Part shown: one piece after another, positions 12,170 to 24,486 of the stretch
How positions within the stretch are numbered: position 1 is the first letter of the stretch
Layout of the letters: every line of letters starts with the position of its first letter
Origin: Wuchereria bancrofti
Taxonomy: Eukaryota; Nematoda; Chromadorea; Rhabditida; Onchocercidae
NCBI GenBank assembly: GCA_005281725.1
Contig: SSBO01000005.1
Location: 310,001-374,000, forward strand
Direction: 5' to 3'
Length of the DNA stretch: 64,000 bases
The notes under the pieces: model-generated
What the model saw: the letters and a program-made list of their open reading frames with translations, nothing else
Told to the model about the DNA's origin: nothing
Database searches by the model: none
Made by a program: the position numbers and the translations under genes

Positions 12170-15100
12170 CTATATGGGTGGAAAGAATGATCTAATATCT
12201 TTCTTATATTCTTTCAGTGGTTTGCTATTCAATGAATGATACAATCTGATCATTTCTTCTGCATAGTCTCCTTCTGGTGTTTCTAGAATCATTGGTAAAC
12301 CATCGAATCGCTGATCAGCTATAAGATTACGAAAAGCTGCTAGCTTCAACTTGCCTTTACCAATATTTGCATGACGATCCAATTTCGAACCAAGATCACC
12401 TTAATTTATTATTTTAGAATCTGGATGTTGTATCTACACTTTAGTTTAGTGTCTCTCTGAGAGCTGATACGATACGACATTCGATTTCCTTAAAAAGACT
12501 TATGAATAGTTTCCTATGAGTATTTACTGCTTATAAATATGTAGAGCTAAACTTAAAATCACTCCAAATTTTCTAGAATAAATTTACCCATTGAATCATT
12601 GATATGGAAGGCACGAAGATACTGAAGGCCAATAGTATTCTCGAATTCGCTGAAAGTTTCCTTATATCGATCTTCTGATCGTATGTCATAACCTAAATCC
12701 AATAGGCATAAGCATTGATAGCAATAACTGAAAATTTTATGGAAAATCATTATTGGTTTATAAAAATACTTGAGATTCAAAAGATTCAAAAGCACTGAAT
12801 TAATAACTCTCCTGATGAACATATTGATGTCTTTCCTTTAATAGAGAAGAGTTAGAATCCATTAGGAATTGGAGAAAAAAGGGAGAGAGGATTAGAAACT
12901 GGAAAGCAAATCAGTCATAGCCAAATTCTCATTTTCACTGTCAAATCCACCTATGACCTTTGTTTCATTTCATACTTATAAGCGAACTGAACCTGACCAC
13001 TACAAGGTGAAATATCTTTTGTTCTGCTAGAGAGGATAAAAAAGTATTTGGCACATTCATGCCCTGATATAAATATGGTAATGACAAGACGTAAGTACAA
13101 GCTTTGAATAAAACTAACTCTCAAAATTAAAATAAATTGAAATATTTGAAATAGTGGTAAAGTTCTCCTGTCGACTCACAATCAGGTTGTTTTCTTTTTT
13201 TTTCTTTTTTCTAATAAACTAGCAAGATTAAGTCTAAGAAAGTGTTAAAGAATGAACCTGCAGCAAAAATATGACAAGTATCAAGGCACACACCCACACG
13301 CTTCTTATTTATCACCAAATTAATAATTTGCTGTAATTCTTCAAACTTCCCACCAATGGTATTTCCCTGTCCAGCCATCGTTTCAATCACTTAAAAAAAA
13401 AGCTTTTTTTTATAAGAAAAAAAGAAAACATTAACAATGATTTCTCAGAAAACTTCTGAAATGAAATGAGAAAATGAACAAAAACAATTCCTATGTTTGC
13501 ATTTCAAATAGTCATTGAAGATTCTTTCCACAGAAATAAAGTTTCATAAATTTGCCAAATTCAAAAAAAATTTCAAAAACAAACAAATTGTAATATATTC
13601 AGTGTGATCTATAACATAATTCAAAGTAGCTGCAATTGTTTTGATGCATTCTTCACGTGTACATTTCCCTGCGGTAGATCCTAAAAATCAACCTGTTTGG
13701 TTATAAAATATAAAGCAAATTAAAAAAAAAAAACACAAAGCAAATTAATGGGAAACATTAATCATCTAATCAACTGTCAATGTTTAGTGCATCTTTTGTA
13801 CCAGAAAGCATTTTTCTCAATTTATCCACTATAGTTATGAGAGATCAAAGGGAGAATAACTTTTGATTTGTTTGGAAACATTTCTCACACAATCACCTAA
13901 AAATTCTATTCACAAATCAATTAACATAATGTCAATTATAGTCATTTATCATACAATTAAGTTAAAAATTAAGTTAAAAGTTAAAAACCGTATTTTGGCG
14001 CAAAATAGGAAAAGAAATTATGCAATTTCCGTTGTTTTAGTGAAATTTCCTGAGAAATCCAACAGCACAATAAAAAGAAAAAGTGAAATAAAGCTTGATA
14101 TAAATATAAGTTTGATATACCAGGATGGATATTATAATAGATGATACCAAGTTGTTCGCATCGTTTACATTCGTCTAACATGCATGCTCGAGCTCGTGCT
14201 AATATTTCCATGTCACAACTACCACCATTTATCAAATATGATCCATGCACAACAATTTGATCCATTGGAAATTTTAATTTCTGTCAAAGAAAAAAAAAGT
14301 TCAGAAAAAAAAAGTTTATGTTTCTTATTCAAAATTTTCTTTCTTATTCATGTATGTTAGATAATATAATTTTTGAGTCTGTTCCTAGGATGTCGCTATA
14401 GTGCATATGAAATGTAATATATCAGTATTAGCCGATATATAAAATAATAAAAATTTTTTATACATTGTCAATATTAAATAAACATACCTGGGCAGTTTCA
14501 CGAAATGCTTGCACTACTTCAGCTTTCATAGGTGGACTATTCCATGAACGTTGATTTCGGACAAAAAATGCAAAAGATCGGCATCCAATAGACAACGCAT
14601 TGTAAAAACCCTGTTCCAAACCACCTGAAACAAAATTTTTTTATTCTTATTCAAATGTTAGCATATGATAGACATGATGGAATATAATACATATCTGGTC
14701 GTTTAGCCATTACAACTGATAATTTAACTCAACAGATCTAATAAATTGCTTACTTCCAATTATATTTTCTTGAAATTTTAATCAAAAAAAAGAGAAATAG
14801 TACCTGCTACACTGACATGTGCTCCGAGCATTTTTCTGGATGTAGCAGCAGCTTGCATCACTTTCTGTGCAATAGGATCTATCGGTGAAGTATCCTTTTT
14901 AAAAGCTATTTTCGCTGAATGTTTTCGTTTTGGTAGTGCAGCGTAGCCTGATGTATGAAGTTACTAAGAAAAAATTTTTATTTAGTCATATTTCGATTAA
15001 TGTAACAAATCTTTCAGACAGAAAATCAATCTTCCATTTATAAAGTATTGAAATATTCCATACTAACTAAGAAATTATTTTCTTTAATTTACATTTTTTT

Positions 15101-15590
15101 TTTCTCTTCATATTTTCGTACTTTAAAATTATCTTAATAACAAAAGACTACTCCTATTGATTCATAATGTTTTTAAAGCGATACCTAAGCTAACAGATGT
15201 CTCCGAGATAATCTGCTTACTTTCATTGCCGGAATCCGGTATCTTTGTCCATTTCCTACTTCTCGTTTTAACACTATTATCACTTCTTAACTCTCCTATC
15301 TTCTTCGTAATCAAATTTCTCGTTTTCCTTGACTTAATTCGGGTTGATTTTCGCTTCAATACTTCTTTCTTCGAATCATTCTGTCCCTCTACAACTGCCT
15401 CTAATTTGTTCGATTCATATTCTTCTTTGACTTTTGCTTCATAACCACCTTGCAGAGTTCCAGTTGAAGAATTTTTTACTATATCGATCTCATTCAACGA
15501 ACAATCCGGTAATACTATTTTGCGTTTTACCCTTATACTATCTGGTCTTTTCTTAAAATCTTTACTGATCATTGCTGATTTCAACTCCAT
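12170..15590 (-). CDS. apn-1: Endonuclease IV-type AP endonuclease (APN-1)
   Basis: Base-excision-repair enzyme that cuts DNA 5' to abasic sites, using three metal ions (endonuclease IV/Nfo family). Exons: 15590-15185, 14947-14804, 14624-14488, 14280-14121, 13680-13585, 13389-13258, 12692-12588, 12399-12170. All are in phase and give about 469 residues. All nine Nfo metal ligands can be placed: His in VVHGSYLIN, His in NIHPG, Glu in IETMAGQG, Asp and His in [13 protein letters not shown], His in RAFHINDS, Asp and His in [11 protein letters not shown], Glu in [10 protein letters not shown]. The domain starts at [12 protein letters not shown], near residue 175. Before it lies a Lys/Arg-rich tail of about 170 residues (for example [19 protein letters not shown]) that may direct nuclear import. 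The start ATG lies 12 bases after a TTTTTTTCAG acceptor (15603), typical of spliced-leader addition. The junction after 13585 (donor GTTTGT) is the weakest. Confidence 0.95.
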
Positions 15591-16980
15591 TGCGACACTT
15601 TGCTGAAAAAAATAGATGTTGCAGAATTCTGAGAAAATCATTCTCGAATTCTTATTTTCTGACCACAGTTTGATCATCTCTATTAAATAAAACTTGCAGA
15701 TACGCACTCTACTGGTAATTCTTCAAGAAAAAATGCTTTCTTTTTAAACATACATTTAGAAAATGTAATCATAAAAAAAATTTCATAATAGAATTAAAAA
15801 AAAAAATTGAGGAAAGAAACGAACAAGAATACTCATACAAAAAGAGAATTGAAATTCACATATCTTAAGAATCAATCGACAATCTTGTGAAACAGACAAA
15901 GACAATATTGCTTCTTTACTTCCAAACTAACATATAAGAATGACAAGCATAATATTTTTATTAAAAAAGAATAAATATGCACAACTTCATATATATGTAT
16001 AATAGCTCTGTAAACATTGAGATTCCTTTAATATAGTGAGCTCGACCGATACAATTTTCATATCGAACAAAAAAATAAGAAAACGGAGTTTTGTAGAACA
16101 AATATTTCCCGCTAATGTCTTGTGAGCAAAAAAATATAAAATAAATTAATAACAAAGTAATAATTTTCACATTTCAAGAGCTGAAATGTTAAATGAAATG
16201 TTACGAAAAGTACTCAAAACGAGGGATAAGTTTAGCTGGCCCAAAACATTGCCTTCATACCATTTAGTTCGGAATAAAACTAAACATAGAATATCGTGAT
16301 AAACGACATAATCAATCCATTTTTTTAACTACCCAATCACCAGCTTCTTCCTGAAGATAATGCTCAGTGATCAAATTTATTCATTATTCAATTTATTTTC
16401 CTTATTTTATATTTAAAAAATCATCCTTACAATACTGTAAGCAGCAATGTACCTTTGTAATCTCATTGCTATTTGATTTCATTTTGATATGTGTTTTAAA
16501 TGAGTTCTCACTTCCTGAAATAAAGTTAACTTATTTTAGCAATTTGAAAATGTAACAAAAAAAGCAAGAAATTCTTATTCATAATAACCAGAAATTCTAG
16601 AATGAATAATGCTAATTTAGGTGAAACTTTAGCAATGTAGCAAAAATAAACAATTAAGCGTAGTTACAATACTTTCATATTATTTAATGGATGATACGAA
16701 TAGAGAAGCTACTTAAAGTAAAACCGTTAGATTTAACGGTTTGTTATAACAGTTTTATCAATTAATCTAAAATTAAAAGTGTCTCTTTGGGGGCTTCATC
16801 AAATACCGTGTTCCTCGACCTTCATCATTTAGTATTCCATCAAGTTTACTAGATTGGAAATTAAACCATTTTAATAATTTAAATCAATTGAATGATTAAA
16901 TTCAGGTAGAAAAAAAAGAAACCATTGCTAATACAGTAACAGTTATAAACTATGGAGAAAGGAGCCTAGAACAAATACGC
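15591..16980. other. Intergenic, apn-1 5' flank and mboa-7 3' flank
   Basis: Mostly AT-rich. The trans-splice-like acceptor of apn-1 is at 15603. A coding-like stretch on the minus strand at 16851-16773 may be an extra 3' exon of mboa-7 (listed separately). At about 1.4 kb the gap is too wide for a classical nematode operon. Confidence 0.5.
16773..16851 (-). other. Possible extra 3' exon downstream of mboa-7
   Basis: After a TTCCAATCTAG acceptor one frame reads KLDGILNDEGRG, then a basic tail KPPKRHF and TAA (16775-16773). G+C content is well above the surrounding sequence. The phase fits a read from the mboa-7 terminal exon through its TGA and a GC|GTATTT donor. It also fits a weaker donor (TT|GTGATA) just past exon 9's normal end. 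It could be an alternative C-terminus, a readthrough extension or chance. Confidence 0.3.
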
Positions 16981-19900
16981 TCAATCATCGTTCGGATATT
17001 CGTTCGGGCCTTGAAGAACTAAATAATTAATCGTTTTTTGGAGAAAAAAGTTTTTGCCGTACTCTTTCAATGCTTATAATTTATATTAATGTCAACTTAT
17101 TAAAACTGTGCTTATAATTATCACAAATTCAAACCTGCTGAAATTATTAATGATTTATAGAACCATGAGAATATAATAACTGTAATCATAATCCAGTGCA
17201 CATGGAAATAAACCGAATTCCAATAACGAATTGTATCACGCCATGTCAGTAACAAAAATCCTGACGCCATCAATGTAAAACCAAGCTGTCGTATAATATA
17301 CCAACTATAATAAAGTTAATAATACTAAAGGATAGAAATAAGTTTAACAAAATTCATATTTTGGTTGTTATAATAATTATTACTACATCTTCAATTTTTC
17401 CTTTAAACTAAATCTTAACGCTTTTTTTTTTCTATTGTGATGTTCACAATTTTTTTTTTCTATAAAGCAAGATTTTTGATATCCTGGAACTAAAAAATAG
17501 GATTGCCTAGCAAACTATCATTTTCACTTATTTTTCGGCAAACTTTTTTTTAATATACGTTTTTTTTGTAATATATTTGTTTTTTTTTTTTTTTTTGTAA
17601 TATATTTGTAATATAATATATGATGTGTTTCAAAATGATATGTAAGTTTCTATAGAATACTTACAAAACAGTAAAGGAAAGCGGTAATTTGCCATTAGAA
17701 TCTTTCGGCACCAATGACAGAATATTATCCTCTGCTAATGTACACAAAGGAACTGTAAGGAATGACAGGAAATAACCTGGATGTACACCATGCCAAAATG
17801 CACTCACTAACATTGTCAATAACACTCTGAAACATTTCAATTAGTAATTTTTTTCAATTTGGTAAAGTCCACAAAAAAGAAACAGAAAGATTATAAATCA
17901 GCAAATATTTTCCTTTGTTTATTGACAAATTCCTTGCTATTTCATGCATTGTTTATTGTTTTCCTATCCTAAAAATTTATCGAAAAGAAATTTAATAGTA
18001 CCCCATAGATCGTGGAACACGTTTGTACACACAATTTGCAAGCCAGAACTGAACTGTACGATTCCAAGCTCTCATACCACCTCGAAATGAAGCATTTAGC
18101 TCAATCGACCAAATATCCAAATTACGTACTGCTTCCGAATTATAATTTGTTCCTTTTCTATTCATTTGTTCTCTATAAAAATGAATATCATTTTGTAAGA
18201 ATTAGAAAACTTTCTTCTAATTTTTCTATTAATTCAGTTCATCATATGCTAGTAACATTGCTGTATACTCGATAGTGCGATCTATTAGCTTTTTAAAAAA
18301 GCTTTTTGAAACTGTAAACCAAATTAATTAGGCTGTAGACCATCAGTAAATAAAAAGTCATGAAAGCATTTTTTTGAATTCGAATAAGAGATATTTCACT
18401 TTAAAATGTCAATTCTGTTGGGTCCTTTTCCAGCTGATGGACAACTTTCCTCCGGATAAATTCCAATTCCATTTAGCACACAGATTGATTCAGCAACCAT
18501 CCATGCGCTGTATACACGACATCGCATCCATAAAAATACTAGGAAACTAACCGATATTCGATAAAAAACTGTCTCGTCGAAAAATTCATCTTTGCGCATC
18601 ATCTATTAAAGAAATTTTTTAAAGTAAATGATCGATAAAACAAAGACGCCATTTAGTGTTTCTTGAGAATATTATTTATATTACTATTTTATGAATATAA
18701 TAAACTCATTTTATTATTATAATAACTTCAGAAAGATTTGATATCTCCCTTTCTTATCTATCAGCTTGTGAATATCTCTTACGTAATCCAATGAATAGTA
18801 TGATATAACAAACCTCAAGTGGAAAAGCATATAAAAGCAAAAGAAAAGCAGGTAATGACCAAACAAAATGATATAAACGCCATTTAATGTGTTTCCAAAC
18901 AGATATTTCCATTATATCATCATTATCAATAACATCTCGATACATTGCATATGTATAGTATGGACCTTAAAAAAATATATTATATATATAAAAAAAAAAA
19001 AAAATATTTTCTATTACCAACTTTTGCAAGTGTAAATTAAGCTAAGTATAATGATGAAAAATATAATTTAAAATTATTCCCGTAGCCATACTAAGTTCAT
19101 TCCATGAAAGAAGAAAATTGGAGTGATTTAATGATTAAAGCTTTATTAATTCAACTAATTTTCACAAAAAATTAGAAAAAAAATTTATGCAATGCCATAA
19201 AGAATACACAATTATGATGTGAAACGAACTAAAAGTGTTTGGATAGGTTATCAATAAGATCGTTTGCATACAAACTTACATGAATAAATTATATTCGAAT
19301 CAAATGAAAAATTGAAAAGGCTTACACCGTTAAAAACCAAAGTTTCAAAATATGAAACGGTTAAACATACCAGTAAAAAGACCTGGAAAATTATATGAAT
19401 ATAAAAATGTTTGCCACCATGACGGTTCTTCAATAAATCGTGTTCTATCTGGATCGAATTTCATCTCATCTTTTCTTCTACTGTCAGCAATTTCGAAACT
19501 TAGACCAACAAGCTGCAATTAATGATTACAATAGCAGAGAATTTTGAACTTCCTTACATAAAAAAAAAGAAAACCTTATTCTTATTTATCAGTCGGTTGC
19601 TCTCATTTCCATCCAATATTTTGTATGTTTGCATACAAAGTTACATGAATAAGTTATATTTCTCATATTCTCTCCTAAATTAACCAACTCCAAATTGGAG
19701 AATCATTATGGTGGCAGACATTTTTATATTTTTACATTTATATACATATACATCAAATTGATGGAGTGTGTTAATTTAGGAAAAAATATGAAAAAAAAAA
19801 ACTTATATTAAGATAAAATAAGAATGATAATTCTTGCTATTTAGTATCAATTTGATGAAATGCGTTAATATAATGATTCACATAAAATAAACTAACACAA

Positions 19901-20766
19901 CATATACTACTACTATCAAAAAATTTTTCTTTACATATATCAATAAAATCTTTTAGATCCAATCGTTCATTTATTTGCATCTTTAGTTTTTCAAACAAAA
20001 ATAACACTATTTGTCAATGTAATATTATTAGTATCATGGAATTATCATTAAAACATACTCTTAGCGTCATAATTAGTTGAACAGCATTTGAATGTGAAAC
20101 AAGAGCTGGGAAGCCGATTAGATGTATAATTCGAAGAAATCCCAAATAAACAAATGTGATAATGAAAGATGCCAATGGCAAATAGCTGAAAAATGTTATA
20201 TAACTCAAAATGTGTATGGCAAACACTGCAAATATCTCATAATTCAAATCTCTGAAATATAAAAAAGCACTAAAATTTCATAAAATATTGGTCAGTGTAA
20301 GATTTACCGGTTCTTCATGGTTGAATTTATAATAATATTCAAAATTACAATCAGGAACGAATACAATAATTTCCAACCGATAAAATAGTAAATTAATGAA
20401 ACACCAATAAGTCCACCACATATTTCACGAACTATGCCCCAACGCACCTAAAATTTTATTTGTTTATAAATTGCCTTCAATTTGAATATACTAAAAATAT
20501 CTCTTCTATAATTAATTTCGAAATCCATTCGATGCAATTTATGCTTAAGAATTTAAATTTACCACAAATTATACAAAACAAACCATAACTAATTTTGCAT
20601 TCTCAGCAATAGTGCATATAATTACCTGTCGCATAATCATAGAGAAAAAAAAAGAAACAATGAGTAATTGACTGTAGATTAAATCATCTATCCTCTCCAA
20701 AAGTAATTCAGATAAAGCTTCTCCCATACTGATTTTCGTTTGAGTTGGAACTGATTTAGAAATCAT
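16981..20766 (-). CDS. mboa-7: MBOAT7-type lysophosphatidylinositol acyltransferase
   Basis: Multi-pass ER membrane O-acyltransferase that reacylates lysophosphatidylinositol with polyunsaturated acyl-CoA (role known for MBOAT7/LPIAT1). Exons: 20766-20626, 20447-20308, 20251-20059, 19512-19371, 18965-18783, 18589-18400, 18172-18002, 17826-17665, 17304-17135, 17018-16981. They are in phase, about 509 residues; human MBOAT7 has 472. MBOAT7-like segments include GLFTGPYYTYAMY, RCRVYSAWMVAES and EAVRNLDIWSIE. The catalytic Asn lies in RAWNRTVQFWLA and the catalytic His in SAFWHGVHPGYFLSF. Hydrophobic spans are numerous. The exon 6 acceptor (GCGCAAAG at 18590) is weak but is the only one keeping phase. 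The start ATG is 22 bases after a TTTGCAG acceptor (20788); a second in-frame Met lies 13 residues in. The short last exon ends NEYPNDD and stop, but a coding-like stretch further on makes the C-terminus uncertain. Confidence 0.92.
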
Positions 20767-20828
20767 TTAAAACGGATATCAAGAAACCTGCAAATGATAA
20801 CTTAAATGAAATGGTAGTTTCTAACGAT

Positions 20829-20866
20829 AAAAAGTATAAAGTAATGTGAAAAAGTATAAAGTAATG
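20829..20866. repeat. Short tandem duplication, 20-base period
   Basis: AAAAAGTATAAAGTAATG occurs twice, separated by TG, just upstream of the mboa-7 trans-splice-like acceptor. Confidence 0.85.
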
Positions 20867-23286
20867 ATAATATAACGTAACGTAAAATAATTTTTTTGGG
20901 CCCAGAAAAGTTCAGCGTTTTTTCAAAGTTTGTTAATTTAGTTGATTTACTTATCATTGTTTTGAATAAGTAAATAACTTGTTTCATGCTCAAATATGGA
21001 ACAATCGTTGTATTTTATGTTATCACATTCGTCATTATATCATAATTGGATTATTAATAGAAGTTTAAAATTATATCCAGCAAGTTCTTAAAAATCTTGA
21101 GAGACTAAATTGGTCGATCATTTATTTGGAGAGCTATTCAAAAAAGACTTTTTTTGGCTGATGAACCCTAATCTTATGATTAATACTGTGTCTATCTGAA
21201 GAGTTTTCCTTTTTTTATGTCGTCTTTTTTTCTTTATAATGTATAATGGTAGTCAAGATTTATGTTTCCACGAATTTAAAAATCTTACAAAAATAATTTC
21301 GAAACCTTTACAAACCATTACACATTAAACAACGAGCTGCTATGCTCTTCATGAAATGTCATCAACTTTTAAAATCGGAATTTTTTGCAACACAACTTAA
21401 ATTGATACATTATTTAAAAAAAAAAAGAACAAAAAGAAAGAAAAGAGATAATGGAATTCAGGAAGGTCTTCCAAACAATTAATATGGAAGTAAGGAAATT
21501 AAGATAAAAAAAGTTCAAATCTCGCAAAATTATTTTTTAAGTCTAAAGTTATTCCTCCCAAAAGTTACTTGGCAGAATTAAGCAATCTCCTTAAAAATTA
21601 TGTTCCGGATCTCCCAAAAAATACTTGTAGATAAAAGTCCAATTTGAGAGTTAGGTATTCCACAAGATTTGTTAAAATTTTTAGGAAACCTTTATTGTAA
21701 AGCTTTTTATGATAGATTTGTAAAAATAACATAAATTTTTAGTTAGCCTACATATGGCAAAAACTTTACCCAGAACCATAAATAAATGGAAAGCAGTAAA
21801 TGTAACCTTTGCGTTGAAGTTTTAGAGAGAAAATTCCCGAAACAAAGAAGAAAAGAACACAATGTATGAAGATTTTTACAAAAAGATCAAAGATGATTAA
21901 TGTGCAGGAATTAGATGGAAAGAATACAACTGGTTTAATAGATGACGCAGCTTTCTGACAATTTTTTGTATGCTTTTCTCTATATACGACATAAACAGCA
22001 AATTTTCAAACATTAATTCAATTATTCAATTAAGTTGAAGTGAAGACAAACTAATGGAAAAGTTTGTCGAAAAATCTAAACAAATGACTTTCTACTTTCT
22101 TTGACTCAAAGCTTACAGAATACAAAGATCGGGCATATCCGAGTAAAAGGAAAATTTATGAAACAGTTACTACGAAAGCTATTTTAGACAAGTACTTAAA
22201 CTAATTCATTCAATCACTAATTTAAAAAAAAAACCATTTTTGATTTATTTAGAAAGTTTGAGAAATTGAAATTTCTTAAGCAGACATCTTTCTGTATCCA
22301 GCCTTGCTTCCATAATATAAATGAATTCTCTCTGCTTTTTTTTATAAAGGAAGAATACTTGATTTTCCCCAAGACAATTTCATAAGGTCACGTTCCCAAA
22401 AATTTTCGAAAAGAAATTAAGCATTATTTCTAAAGAAAAGAGTAAGAATAATATTAAGTAAATTTAGGTTAAGTAATTTCTAGTGAAAAATTTCCAAACT
22501 GCTTAAAATTTGGTTATTTATAGAAAAGAACAGCGTAAAGATGAAATGCATTTTGATGAAGAAATATTCCAAAAAATTTTTTAAAAATTATCAATTTTAT
22601 GAAGTATTGGGAGAAGAAAAAAAATTGCGGAAGCTAATGTCATACGTTTTTTGCAAAGAAATGTCAAAATTACCTCAAAACAGGTATTCGTTCGATACCA
22701 CATTTTTGCCGCAGTATCTTCCCAAACTTCCACCATTGTTCCTTTTTAACTACTTTTTGCGATCATATTAAGTTTACTGAAAACTAAACGATTAATTAAT
22801 GTTTCACTTTTGACATTTCTTATATATATTAGGCAATGTGAAGTAAAAATTGTCAAATAGAAATTAATTTAATGTTAACGTTACGTATAGATGAATAGCA
22901 AGCTACGGAAGACATAAAAACATTTGAGTTTATTTCAAAGCATTACACAAAAAATTTTAAACTAAAATGAGAGGAAATATTTTGTTGTTTAAAATTACTG
23001 ACTGTGACAAATTCGAGATGAAAAATTGAAGAAACAACGTTTTCATGGAAAATATCACATCAAATTGTAGGCAACTATTTTTGTAATGAATCGAGTAAAA
23101 TATTGTAAATATTAGTGCATGTATAAATGTTAAGCACAGCAGTGTTTAAGATCACATCATAATTAAGTGGATGGTTTAGAAAGTTGAATATAATATTAGA
23201 TAGTGATGGGAAAAGTAAGGTAGTAGTAAAGATGAGTTAGTAATACGCTGGTTCTGAGGACTCGAATCCCTCAGAAGAGCCTGTTT

Positions 23287-23623
23287 ATTCGTAAGATATT
23301 AAACCTTCGCGGTGTAACTTAGACTTCCTCTTCAGAAGGACAAAGGTTACAGGTTCAACAAAACCCTATGAGTACAAAGAAGCTCGTCCATTTCATCATT
23401 TCATCGCAGTTTCTGAGGTACCACCGGTGGTGGTTAAATTATCCTGTGGTACCAGCATAATATTAAATTCGTAAGATATTAAACCTTTGCGGTGTAATTC
23501 AGAAGGTTGCAGGTTCAACAAAACCCTATGAGTACAAAGGGGCTCGTCCATTTCATCATTTTATCTCAGTTTCTGAGGTATCACCGGTGGTGGTTAAATT
23601 GTCCTGTGGTACCGGCATGGTAC
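23287..23623. repeat. Tandem duplication of a 180-base unit
   Basis: Copy 1 is 23287-23466 and copy 2 about 23467-23623. Both begin ATTCGTAAGATATTAAACCT and contain AGGTTCAACAAAACCCTATG, GCTCGTCCATTTCATCATTT and a CACCGGTGGTGGTTAAATT core. Copy 2 has an internal deletion of about 25 bases and scattered substitutions. Copy 1 carries the perfect palindrome ACCACCGGTGGT flanked by GGTACC sites. The unit is clearly less AT-rich than its surroundings. Its nature (fragment of a dispersed repeat or a regulatory duplication) is unknown. Confidence 0.85.
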
Positions 23624-24376
23624 TTGCTAGGTTTCTTCATTACGGTGATGGGTGAGGTACCTTTCCACTTTGATAATGCTTATTTTCCACATTAATATTT
23701 CGTTAAAATGAAGTGTGCACTGTGTAGAATAAAATTGCGATTGTTTTCTCTTTGTGATGATAATTGATTGAACGAAGAATTTCGCAAAATCTTTCTTCTC
23801 GAGGAAGAATGTTTAGTTGAGGAATAATTTGAACGCAGTAAGGAATAATCTTGAATTAAATGATGAATGAGTCGATCAGTTTTAAAAAAGCTAATAATTA
23901 GTTGATTGATTTTGAACAAGATTAGTGGAATTTCTAATTTCATTTTTTAAATCTATTAACTCCAACGTCACATTATTCGTCGTTATCCCAATTTTTTCCT
24001 TTTTCCAAAAAAATTCTAATTGCTTTTTAATCTTTTAATTGTGAACTGATTCTTAAAGAAAAGTGGAATAAAATATTCGAAGCAAAAAAATTGTTTGGCT
24101 ATTTTTTTTTCTTTTTCTCAATAAAACAAAATCATTTCTCAGTAAAAACATACATACAAACATGTAAATGCAGTACAGTTGTCCAAAAAATCACAGAAAA
24201 AAGTATCAATTTCGAAATTTAGAATTAGCATATTGTTGCTAAAAGAAAATGATTTCAGAATAGTATTTCACATTTTCCATAATTAATAAACCAACGGTAT
24301 CTAATATATCTTAATTTAACTAATCAAATAATAGAAATATCAGGTAGTTATTATACGAATGTATATATGAATGACC

Positions 24377-24382
24377 TTTATT
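24377..24382 (-). terminator. Poly(A) signal of the trypsin-like gene
   Basis: AATAAA on the minus strand about 105 bases past the protease stop codon. Confidence 0.4.
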
Positions 24383-24486
24383 TTTCAGGGATATTCATTT
24401 CGATGAAATACGAATTAATTTCAAAATGACGAGCAATTTCTGTAATCGATAAATATGAGCAAAAAAAAAAGAAAAAAAAGGGTTAG

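Larger units (their letters stand above)
20767..24486. other. Intergenic, AT-rich, with tandem repeat
   Basis: No supported gene. It holds two copies of an 18-base unit (AAAAAGTATAAAGTAATG) at about 20829-20866, a lone 76-codon open frame at 22541-22771 without recognisable features, and the 180-base tandem repeat at 23287-23623. AATAAA for the protease gene lies on the minus strand at 24382-24377. Confidence 0.55.

Noticed and set aside
12170..20766. apn-1 and mboa-7 as an operon
   Set aside because: Same strand, but the gap of about 1.4 kb is well above usual nematode operon spacing, and each has its own acceptor near the start.
22541..22771. 76-codon plus-strand frame rich in Lys and Phe
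   Set aside because: AT-driven composition, no splice context, no recognisable domain.
23245..23285. tRNA T-arm-like hairpin (TCTGAGG ... CCTCAGA around CTCGAATC)
   Set aside because: It resembles a B box, but no acceptor, D or anticodon arms can be folded around it.
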